A stretch of 64,000 nt of DNA, from contig JACCGJ010018762.1 in NCBI GenBank assembly GCA_013407085.1, positions 62,001 to 126,000 on the forward strand, read 5' to 3'. Shown piece after piece: positions 49,227-58,251 of the stretch (position 1 is the stretch's first letter; the number at the start of each line of letters is the position of its first letter). Under the pieces are notes generated by a model. The model saw nothing but the letters and a program-made list of their open reading frames with translations, had not been told where the DNA came from and searched no databases. Source of the DNA: Atriophallophorus winterbourni (Eukaryota; Platyhelminthes; Trematoda; Plagiorchiida; Microphallidae). Both the position numbers and the translations under genes were made by a program.

Positions 49227-50940
49227 TCAATCCGATTCAGCACTGACAACACGGGGTTTCACGGTAGCTGCGAAGTCACGTGCATCCTGAGTTCGGAGCC
49301 GGGCCACTGCCTTCAGCTTTTCCTGAATACCATTTTGATTGGATGTTGAAAGGATGCCATCATTGGTGAAAAGATTGCAAGTGTACTCATAACCAGCAAG
49401 AGAACGGCGTGCACTGGAATTGAAATAGCGTTTCAGAAAACTTTCGAGAGGCCGCCTCAAGGTCCAGTTGACTTTAATATTTCCGGTCAAGGTTCTTTGG
49501 ACAGACGTGGAAGCTGTGTCGGGATTGGGTGTGTAAATACAGTACTCCGTAATACACTTGGCAAAGAAATGAAAAAACAAAGATCAGACGTTATGCAAAC
49601 CTAAAAGTGGAGTAAAGATTAAAAGCAACATTTAGACAAGCAATGTTTGAACTTTGGAGGGACTGTTGGATAATCGCATATGAGGATGGGGTTGAACTTG
49701 ACTAAAATATGTAAGGAATAACTAACGGCGGATTTAAAGCCAAAACTTAGTTTATCATTTTTTACTGTTTCTGTGGATCCTTGATGATCCTGATGAGTAC
49801 AATCAGCACGAAACCGGTTATAGTGTGTGATGAAAATGCAAGGAAATGTCAACACTGTTTCGAGGCATGTGGATCTTCAGTGTACTGTTACTTTATGAGT
49901 GCAAACAGCACGAAACCGGTCGCGGGGTGTGTGTGACGGAAATGCATGCAAATGAGGATTTGTTTAACATTCAGGTACTTTTAAAGTTAATGTCTGGGCA
50001 ACGAAAACGTATATCAACCACATGTGCGGTATTTAGCGTGGCCTTTCTGTCACTTATTTCAGACACATTCGATGCCAAAGTGACGAGAAATATAGAAGAA
50101 AAAAAACTGAACAGAATTGAATTCGGTGATGGCGAGTAATAGTTCGGTTAATACCATGATTATGCTAGCCTTACATGATCAGTGAGCATATTTTCTTATT
50201 AACGACACCTTACTATTTACGAAGGCTCGCCAACACTACTGACATGAAGAGTCAGAAAGCTATATGTATACACCAAATCACAAATCTGGAGTCATTTAAA
50301 GGACAATACAACGAGAGAACTCACGCAGATTAAGATAATGTTAGATAAATACAAAATTCAAGCACCAGTTAGTTCCTAAATGGTAATATACCTTGTGGGA
50401 ATAGGTGATAATGTTCATGGTTGAACCCGGTATCAATAGTAGATCAACACATGATGGAAAATAGACCACGTTGATGGAGACGGCAAGTTGTACGAGATTA
50501 GAAAATATACAGTTCGACCAATTAATTTGCCATGAGCATTAATAAGAAATAGCGATGATGGCATTGGACTACTATGCATAGGTCATGCTAGCAAACCACG
50601 GTGAACTCACAGCGTATTTGAGTAACGGACCAATATTGCGAGTCACAACATAGGTTTTACGATTTTCCACATCAATGAGGGACTCCTCAATAGTCGGTTC
50701 GCAAGTTCCCAGTAAAAATTGCCGAAGCCAGCTTGGAAAATACCCTACACCTTTCTTCGTGATAAGACGCTTGGTGTACAGCATGTTGTTTGGCAAAATC
50801 TTTCGTTCCAAAACATCCACACTCACGACATGTTTACTACGGGGCGAGAGTTGGCATGATTAAACTATGACTTACGCGTATGGATTCGGGTATCGTTCCC
50901 AGAATAACGCAATTACATAATTCCACGAAAAGTTCAAAGA
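49227..50940 (-). CDS. PRELI/MSF1-domain protein (PRELID1-like), exons 2-4
   Basis: A lipid-transfer protein of the mitochondrial intermembrane space; in the family, such proteins partner with TRIAP1/Mdm35 and move phosphatidic acid or phosphatidylserine between mitochondrial membranes. Exons: 50940-50876 (SLNFSWNYVIALFWERYPNP), 50836-50611 (KHVVSVDVLERKILP, KRLITKKGVGYFPSWLRQFL, ESLIDVENRKTYVVTRNIG) and 49556-49227 (EYCIYTPNPDTAS, FLKRYFNSSARRSLAGYEY, stop). Junctions keep phase: PNPYA spans exons 1-2 shown here, as PNPYS does in animal homologues. Introns are 39 bp (50837-50875, GTAAGT...GTAG) and 1054 bp (49557-50610, GTGAGT...CCAAG). Together they give 206 residues, near the family length; about eight N-terminal residues in an upstream exon were not located. 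The C-terminal tail after GYEY is charged and poorly conserved. The large intron holds two hammerhead-like repeats on the other strand. Confidence 0.9.
49780..49965 (+). repeat. Hammerhead-like repeat, family A, two cores inside the PRELI intron
   Basis: Core 1: CUGAUGAG at 49790-49797, GAAACCGGUU, predicted cut after 49819; its core bases are intact but stem II has one A-C mismatch. Core 2: CUUUAUGAG at 49891, perfect stem II GUGC/GCAC with loop AAACA, GAAACCGGUC, predicted cut after 49921; its first box is mutated. They are 102 nt apart, shorter than the usual 233-bp unit, and an internal part of the unit is missing between them. They lie antisense to the host gene. Confidence 0.55.
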
Positions 50941-51259
50941 CTGAGAGATATGTACAATCATATTGGTATTTCGAAAGCTATTATATCAATCCTGTAAGGA
51001 AACCAGAGCATCAAAAGTGAAACAAGCCGTGTTAGTTAAAATCTTAGAATTATTCGTTATCATAAAGAAACAATAGATATAACAACTAAGAGAATCGAGA
51101 TACATCGGATAATTACCTAAATTTAAATGTTTATCCAATATTTTTATCATGTACATGTACACAGTCCCAAGTGAAGCACATGCTCCAGACTCATAACCCT
51201 GCGAAATCTCCATGTGAAGACAACATACATTTTTTCTTTCTTAAGGCCCTCACCCCGAC

Positions 51260-51497
51260 GGCACGGATGCACAATCGTTCAGCATTTCTGTGCTGTGCGG
51301 CTAACATCGTGCTAAATTGATTGGCCACCGGTAGTGAGTTCCATGCTGAAACACGCTGGAGTCTCACTACGATTTCTATTTTCTTTCTATTTCTTTTGTC
51401 ATATCTGTCTAGGCATGGGCAACCTGACAGTATCTCAGCCCACATGCAGTCTCTGATTGTGCGGTACTTTGCCTGGATTAGGCTTGTACTTTCACAA
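51260..51497. mobile_element. Small TIR element, copy lacking its left end
   Basis: From CACGGATGCACAATCG to the right terminus GGATTAGGCTTGTACTTTCA it follows the full copy at 52079-52350 closely; the left TIR is missing. It lies 45 bp before a CR1-like LINE. Confidence 0.7.
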
Positions 51498-51769
51498 AAA
51501 TCACCCCGACTATTTTGATCACTTAGGTATTTTATTTAATAATTAACTTTTAGATGGTGTGGTTCCCTCTGAATGGAAAGATTTATCGTGAAACCTTTCC
51601 CCAAAACCGGAATTCCCGCAAATTACAGACCTATATGCTTTACTTCTTTTATATCCAAGGTGCTGGAATCAGTAGTTAAATATGTAGTAATCCAAGCTCT
51701 ACACGCCGAGGTGTAGCATGGGTTTTAAGCAAAAATCATGCATTGTGAAGTTTCTAGCGGCTTCATGCT

Positions 51770-51893
51770 ACTGGTATGTATGTATGAAAGCGCAAGCCTG
51801 ATCCGAGCAAAGTGCCGCACAGTCATTAACTGCACGTGGGCTAAGATACTCTAAGGCTGCCCATGCCTAGACAGATATTGAAAAAATAGAAAC
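51770..51893. mobile_element. Small TIR element, one end plus part of the interior, inside the LINE
   Basis: It begins GTATGAAAGCGCAAGCC, a variant of the TIR at 52079, and runs on to CCCATGCCTAGACAGATAT, matching the reverse complement of the right half of the full copy. The other terminus is absent. Confidence 0.65.
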
Positions 51894-52078
51894 AGAAGTA
51901 GATTTCAGCAATGCTTTCGATAAAGTTGACAACACAATACTGCTGAAAAAGCTTGTGCGATACGGCCTATCTGAAAAGAACATATCATGGTTCCATTAGT
52001 TCCTAATCGGCCGCAGGTGAATGAAACTGTTACTGATTGGTATCCTACCCCAAGTGGTGTTCCGCAAGGTATGGTATG

Positions 52079-52350
52079 GTATGAAAACACAAGCCTGATC
52101 CAGGCAAAGTGCCGCACAGTCACGGATGTGCAATAGTACAGTACTTCTGTGCTGTGCGGCTAACATCGTGCTAAATTGATCGGCCACGGATAGTGAGCTT
52201 CATGCTGAAACGTGCTGGAGTCTCACTACCATTTCCTGTTCATTTTTCTTCATCATATCTGTCTGGGCCTGGGCAACCTGACAGTATCTTAGCCCACGTG
52301 CAGTCTGTCTGTACGGCACTTTGCCTGGATCAGGCTTGTGTTTTCATACC
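52079..52350. mobile_element. Small TIR element, full copy (272 bp)
   Basis: The two ends are perfect inverted repeats of 37 bp, beginning GGTATGAAAACACAAGCC, with four more matching bases after one mismatch. The interior has further partial symmetry and no coding frame, as in a fold-back MITE. It sits in the conserved GVPQG box of the host LINE RT. A 12-bp direct repeat CCAAGTGGTGTT (52050-52061 and 52393-52404) flanks a slightly wider segment that includes an AT-rich run at 52350-52385. Confidence 0.8.
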
Positions 52351-53324
52351 ATATATATATATATTATAAAATTATATAAAATTATACGTAAGCCAAGTGG
52401 TGTTTAATTTTCAAAACGATCCCAACCACATGCTTTACTGGTCTAAATCAACGAACTTGTCGTTAAATCCAGACAAGTCTGCATACATCTGCATTGGTAC
52501 AGATTTACCTGAACGTTCGTACATGATGGTGATTCGATGCTCTAACCCGTTCGACGTGTTAAAGAACTGGGTTTCCTATTTGGCTCAAGACCTGAAAAAT
52601 AAATCAAATAGCGAAGTGTTTACTTCAAATAATGTGGGCACTGAAGCGTAGCTTGCACGTCTGATCGGAAGAGGTTATGCACGATATATATCCAATTATC
52701 ATACGCCTTCGATTGGAAAATGGGGCTCCGGCATATTACCCGATAACAAGTGGGAAAAGTTCAAAACTTGTCTACACGGATGATACGATCCTTGCGCTAT
52801 CGAGCATACGATTATAGATGTCGTACACTTGGATTACATACTTTGGCATACCGTCGTATGCGGATTGATCTGATCACGGCGTTTCGGCTAATTCGTCTCG
52901 GACATAGGCGCATCGTTTTCGAAATCAAATAAGCGCATACCCGAGGGCATACATAGAAACTAGTGTGTTCGAGACTTGACCATATTTCACACCTCATGTG
53001 TTTTGAGGGGGTGTTATGAAACAATGGAACACACTTCCGAATAATGTTGTGCACAGCAACTCGTTGAAGGATTTCAAAACGAATTTGGATAAATACTTTG
53101 GAAACTTGTTTTTGCGAAGAACTTGCTCATGACAACCCGTGGTGATTTACCTTAACTTTCGTTGTATATTTACATAAAACTAATGAGACTACATAGAACT
53201 TTGTTCTCCTATTGTTTTTAATAAATGATTCTGATTCTTATCGCTCTTCCCTAAAGGGGGGTTCATAATTAATTTTATCACCATCATTACCTTGTTAGTC
53301 AGCTCCAGATCGAATAAAGATGGA

Positions 53325-54665
53325 CAGTCGCCTCTGAAAACGTGTAGCTACAATTACGCGGTTGAGCAATGGCTTCAAGTTTCAGCATTCCCAGCGGTGT
53401 CCCTCAAGGCTCTGTACTCGGACCAACCATATTCATATCCATCATTGATGATGTCGTTCAAGCCATTGATTCCCACACGCTCATGTATGTCGACGACATG
53501 AAACTCTGGAGAGTCATCACATGTCAACACGACATCGATCAACTACAGGACGACCTCAATTCGCTTTATATGTGGTCACTCGAAAATTGCTTACCGTTCA
53601 ATACAGAGAAATGCCGCGTCCTTTCAACGCGTACAAACTCTAGCCCAAGCTATTACCTGGGATTACACCCAATTGAGACGACTTCCTCAGAAAGGGACTT
53701 AGGCATTATCGTGCAGTCCAACATGTCAGTCTCGGCGACGTGCCTGAGAGCAGCCAATAAAGCAAACGCCATGCTTGGTCTTCTCAAACGTGTTTTTCGC
53801 AGATTTGAACCTCAATGTTTGTCGCTTTTGCTCAAAGCATTCATCCGTCCACATCTCGAATACGCCGTTCAAGTTTGGTGCCCGTGGTTACTGAAGGATC
53901 AAAGACTTCTTGAGGCTCCCCAGCGACACGCCACAAAACTTGTCAGAGGTCTGGCCTCGTATCCTTATCCTGAATGTCTTCGCTCCCTCAATCTCTTTTC
54001 AGTGAAATACAGAAGGCTCCGTGGTGACCTCATTCTCACCTACCAAATCCTCTCATCCACTGATCACCCTTGTAAACACATTCTCGTCCTTAATCGTGAA
54101 ACTTCACATCTTCGTGGCCATTCACTCAAACTTTCATATCAACACTCACGCCTCAACTGTCACAGGCATTTCTTTTCCCTCCGGATATGTACTCACTGGA
54201 ATAGTCTACCCCAGGAAGTCGTATCCGCAACATCCGTAGAGGTTTTTAAACGGAGTCTGGACGCTCATTTAAATGATCTCCACAACAACATACCTTGAGG
54301 CCTTGTCTGTCCGATTGCTGTTGTTCTCGGATAAGCACTGATCCACTACACCGCATCGCGTACTAGCTTCATTTTTCAGGTACGTTGTCCTCCTTGCCTT
54401 ATAACTCCGTTCATTCCTTTCCTAACCACCTGTCAGTTTTACTTGTTTCCAGGTCTAACGCCACCCCGATGTTTCCGTATTCTCCTGCTACCGCCTCGCA
54501 ATATAAGAAACGCGCAATTCCAAAGCGAGTGTGGCCCGCTATAAGGCCTCCCCGTCCCGTACAGATGACACTCACTATTTTATTTCCACCATACTGTACA
54601 TACCAACCTGTGGTTATTTTTAAGCTACGCTTTTACACCACAATAAACTATTGAACTATCCGCAG
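53325..54665 (+). mobile_element. CR1-like LINE, 5'-truncated, with an intact 3' half of ORF2
   Basis: The open frame 53369-54298 (about 310 residues) is undamaged. It carries SGVPQGSVLGP at the start, MYVDDMKLW (catalytic YVDD loop) near residue 45-53, ENCLPFNTEKCRVL, SSERDLGIIV, the thumb and connection region (RPHLEYAVQVWCPWL, YRRLRGDLILTYQIL), and the C-terminal HWNSLPQEVV motif near residue 275. A frameshift just before 53369 joins it to RVATITRLSNG, so the copy begins inside the RT palm. The 3' untranslated part runs to about 54665 and contains AATAAAC. This is the best-preserved LINE piece in the window and may be young. Confidence 0.88.
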
Positions 54666-54697
54666 ACAGTATATTTGAGCTTTGTTCGGTGACGAGC

Positions 54698-54871
54698 TCA
54701 GGAGTTAAAATCCCTCATCAGCAAGGTGCAAGTGTGGGGTAGTGATAAGGCGAAGCGAATGGATGTAGGAATGACACCATCCATGGAATGTTGAGTATTC
54801 GGTAGACGATATATTACTGCGACGAGGGCACAATACCTAGTTTCGAAATGCAAGCGACACCAAAGTGAATC
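54698..54871 (-). pseudogene. CR1-like endonuclease fragment, cut by the Gypsy insertion (distal part)
   Basis: On the minus strand the frame reads DSLWCRLHFETRYCALVAV, then IYRLPNTQHS and LLMRDFNS before a stop. YRxPN and a (G)DFN box are hallmarks of the CR1/Jockey endonuclease; G is changed to R here. The frame continues on the far side of the Gypsy insertion at 62558, with the reading frame preserved once a single AATC is counted, so the host LINE was whole when the Gypsy element arrived. Confidence 0.7.
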
Positions 54872-55017
54872 TGTAGCAACTTGTAATTTCACTTTCTTTT
54901 TAATTGTACTTCCATTTCCATCAGTTTGTTTTAATCAAACATTATTCCAGAATATACTTTTTCCGCGCGCGTTCCTCTTCTGCTTGATTTTCGTGGTGCT
55001 GTGTTATTGCGTGTTTG
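54872..55017 (+). repeat. Truncated left LTR of the palindromic Gypsy element
   Basis: It matches 62190-62339 closely, beginning TGTAGCAACTTG and passing through the CCGCGCGCGTTCC block. It stops at the CGTGTTTG junction; the remaining 220 bp of LTR are missing on this side. Confidence 0.88.
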
Positions 55018-58015
55018 AATCGACCATCGGGTACTGGAAATGTACTCAAGGGGGCACGGGTGTGCCGGTGGATTTTGCTGATCTGGCAAGTCGCACAGTG
55101 TTTTGCCCATTTGCGTATTTCGCGCTGCATATTGTGCCAGATGAAGCGATCTGTTATGAGTTTTACGGTGGAGCGAATGCTGGGGTGCGACAATCCGTGA
55201 AAGTGATCAAAAATCTTCCGGCGATATATTTGCGGGACGAAAGGTCTCGGTTTACCGGTTGATATATCACAGTGGATCTTGGCGTCGCAATCAAGCAGCG
55301 GCAAAAGGGCAAATTTGAGTGACTTATTTGCGACAATTTCGGAAAATTCAGAGTCGTTTTCCTGATGACTGGCCAGTTCTCTGAGATCGAGTACTGAGTT
55401 GCTTATCTGTTGGATAGTGCAACGCGATAAGGCATCAGCGACTATGTTGCGGTCACCATCGATATGTCTAATATCTGTAGTGAACTGCGCGATGAAGTCA
55501 AGTTGACGAATTTCTCTTGGAGAGTTTCGGTCTGTCGGAGAACGGAACGCATAAACGATTGGCTTGTGATCAGTGAACACAGTAAAGGTGCGTCCCTCGA
55601 GTAGGTGACGGAAGTGTTTAATAGCTAGGTAAATGGCGAGAAGTTCGCGTCCAAAAGTGCTATACCTAGTCTGGGCTGGTTGTAACTTCCGTGAGAAAAA
55701 GGACAGTGGATGTATCTCTCCGTTTACTTCTTGCTGCAGTACGGCTCCGACTGCGACTTGTGATGCGTCGGTTTTCAGGACCAAATGTGCGTTATCGTCG
55801 GTTTTTAAGTGACTCAGAGCGGAAGCGTTGCTCAAAAGTTCTTTAACCTCGACGAATGCGGATTCTGCAGCGGTTGTAATCGTCAACTTTTTGGGATTTC
55901 CTTTAAGCATGTCAGTTAGCGGTTGAAGTATTTTAGCGGCGTTGGGGATAAATCGTCCATAGTAGTTAACGACGCCTAGGAAACGGCGTAAGCTTTTGAT
56001 TGATTGTGGCATTGGGTATTCGAGTATGGACCGTGTCTTTTCGGGCAGTGGGCTTATTCCATTGCTGTCAATCCTATGGCCGAGAAAATCAATGGTCGAC
56101 TGGCCAAAAACGCATTTGTCGGGATTGATAGTAACGCCGTATTGGGCGAAGCGTTGGAAGACTTCACGGAGGTGTCGTACATGCTCCTCGTGTGATGAGC
56201 TAGCTACTAATACGTCGTCAATATACACGAAGACGAAATCAAGACCACGAAGAATCTGATCCATGAACCGTTGAAAAGACTGTGCTGCGTTGCGCAAACC
56301 AAAGGGCATGCGAAGGAATTCGAAAAGACCAAATGGCGTAATTACAGCAGTCTTAGCAATATCGTCAGGGGCCATGGGGATCTGGTGGTATGCACGTACG
56401 AGATCCAGTTTAGAGAAAACTGATTTTCCGTGAAGGCTAAGTGAGAAATCGTGAATGTGCGGAATAGGGTAGCGGTCGGGTTGTGTAACGCTATTCAACG
56501 CACGATAATCGCCGCAAGGTCTCCAATCGCCGTTCTTCTTGGCGACCATGTGTAACGGCGATGCCCACGGACTAGTTGATGGTCTAATTATGCCCAATGC
56601 AGCCATATGTTCGAATTCACATTTTGCTGCTTTAAGTTTTTCCGGAGGCAGCCTTCGAGCTTTGGCAAACACCGGAGGCCCTTTAGTAACGATGTGGTGT
56701 TGAACATCGTGGGTGGGAGTCTCCGAGTATGACGATACGCGTGTCAAGTTCGGGAATTCACGCAGAATGTCGCTGTATGTGGCACTGTTCGGCACGAATA
56801 TGCGAGGACTTGGTGAGATGATAGAACATAGTTTGCCGGACACGTTCAATGACGTAGTATTGTCATGTAGCCGTCGGTGTCGGAGATCGACTACGAGACC
56901 GTATTTCGTCAAAAAATCGATACCGATGATAGGTTTCTGAACATCGGCTATCAAGAAGACGAAATGGAATTCACGTCTAAGTCCGAGGTCGAGTTTCAAA
57001 AGTTTCTCACCGTAAGTCAAAATTTTCGATTCGTTAGCCGCCTGCAGTGTGATGCCTGATGGACGTAAGTCACGTTTTTCGCGGCTACGCGGTATAACGC
57101 TAACTTCGGCACCAGTGTCCACGAGAAAGTTAAGTTTATTCGACGCATCATATACGTACAGGAGGCGACTGTGGGGTTTGCCAGGAGCAGCCGTCGCCAT
57201 TACTGACTGGCAACCCGGTTTCCCGACTTGGTGGCTGTGTGTGCGTTAGGGTGTTTACAACCTGGACGGCAGTTACGCGCGGCGTCTCCGAAACGGCGAT
57301 GGTAATAGCAAAACCAGTTGGTATCGCGAGGGCGAGAGCGGCTTCAACTTTTGGCACGATGGCGAAGTAATGATCGGGAGTGTTTAGAACGTTCCGTGTT
57401 AGAGTTTGTGAGCTGTAATGACGAGAGCTCTCTGGTCAACGTTGCTAAAGAGATTTCTAGCTCTGATATGTAACTCGCTTTGGCTGCCTGATTAACGTTG
57501 GTTCCGCCTAAATTTTCGTGGATTTTGTCGGCGAGTTCAGCAAGAGTGTCTAGACCAACTTTATCGACAGATACTGCAAGGATAGCTTTAGCACTGGCTG
57601 GTAAACAATTCAACCAGAGTTGTTGCAATACGGAATCATCCAGCTTTGAGTTACCCATTAGAGAACGCATGTGTCGTAGCAGTTGTGACGGAGTTCTATC
57701 CCCGAGCTCTACCCCGGCGAGCAATTGTTTTAACCTCGCCTCGTCAGAAGCCATAGTGCGTTTAAGAACAGCGGCTTTGAGGGTGTCGTAGGGTGAATTT
57801 ACTGGCATCGGATCAAGAACGTCTAAAACTTCTTTCGCTATATACGACGGCAGTTGAGATTGCACAAAGGAAAACATAGTTTCTTGTTTAGTAATGCGTC
57901 TAAAACAAAACATTCCTTCGAGTTGGATAAACCAAATGTGTGGGTTTGCTGGGTCAAAAGCTGGAGTGTTGCCTGCGATAACATTCAATTGTGAATCGTT
58001 AGGTTCAGACGACAT
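55010..58015 (-). pseudogene. Inverted arm: Gypsy gag and pol, truncated in integrase
   Basis: Gag runs from ATG 58015 to a nonsense TGA near 57344, just before the zinc-finger region; the matching codon in the other arm is AGA. An 8-bp insertion lies near 57230. Pol is open from 57200 to the junction: protease [14 protein letters not shown] with [10 protein letters not shown], RNase H with [12 protein letters not shown], and the integrase HHCC zinc finger ending KHCATCQ. At 55017 the sequence switches into LTR, so the DDE catalytic core is absent and the last 30 codons to 54942 are read-through. The protease-RT-RNase H part is almost the same as in the forward arm, while Gag before about 57530 is clearly more diverged. 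Confidence 0.85.
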
Positions 58016-58079
58016 TATAGCAAAATTGAAAAATTAACGGGAGTTCTGAGCAAAAAATGGAATACGGCTCACCAGTTAT

Positions 58080-58185
58080 ATATATTATAATATATATTAT
58101 ATATATATATACTAATATATACATATATATATATTATAGCGATATGATATATATATCATATAAATATTGCATTTATATGCCACTC
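58080..58185. other. AT-rich hinge between the two Gypsy arms
   Basis: Nearly all A and T, with several small internal palindromes. Both arms end here at the word ATAACTGGTGAGCC. The right margin, ATTGCATTTAT near 58166 and CCACTCATA near 58180, resembles the last bases of the full LTR (TTGCATTTATCCACTACA near 62539-62557), so a scrap of the original 5' LTR end seems to survive beside the forward primer-binding site. Confidence 0.7.
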
Positions 58186-58190
58186 ATAAC

Positions 58191-58208
58191 TGGTGAGCCC
58201 GTATTCCA
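58191..58208 (+). other. Primer-binding-site candidate (forward arm)
   Basis: TGGTGAGCCCGTATTCC follows the LTR remnant. The first ten bases differ by one from TGGTGACCCC, the complement of a tRNA-Trp 3' end, which as I recall is the primer for CsRn1-type elements. The mirror copy is at 58058-58074 on the other strand. Confidence 0.45.
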
Positions 58209-58251
58209 CTTTTTCGCTCAGAACTCCCATTATTTTCTCAATTTTGCTATA

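Larger units (their letters stand above)
51543..53230 (+). pseudogene. CR1-like LINE remnant split by TIR-element insertions
   Basis: RT pieces run in order: PFPKTGIPANYRPICFTSFI (51585-51640), VDFSNAFDKVDNTILLKKL (51900-51955), PSGVPQG (52050-52070), then after an insertion HMLYWSKSTNLSLNPDKSAY (52428-52490), LRYRAYDYRCRTLGLHTLAYRRMRIDLITAFRLI (pieces, 52790-52895) and a WNTLPNNVV C-terminal motif near 53025. The FADD part is missing between the PSGVPQG box and the later thumb region. TIR-element copies at 51770-51893 and 52079-52350 interrupt it, so they are younger. The 3' end, with AATAAATGATTCTGATTCTT, is near 53230. Confidence 0.8.

Noticed and set aside
49895..50139. 97-codon plus frame over the family A repeat
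   Set aside because: It reads across the repeat and PRELI intron; no domain and on the strand opposite the supported gene.
51120..51160. Candidate first exon of the PRELI gene (ATG near 51153 then ILDKHLNL, followed by GTAATT)
   Set aside because: The donor leaves one base over, whereas the exon at 50940 needs phase 0, and the residues do not resemble the family N-terminus.
58057..58251. 65-codon N-terminal extension of the forward Gag-Pol frame
   Set aside because: It is AT-hinge and untranslated leader read in frame; the inverted arm starts at the equivalent of 58252 and the extension contains the primer-binding site.
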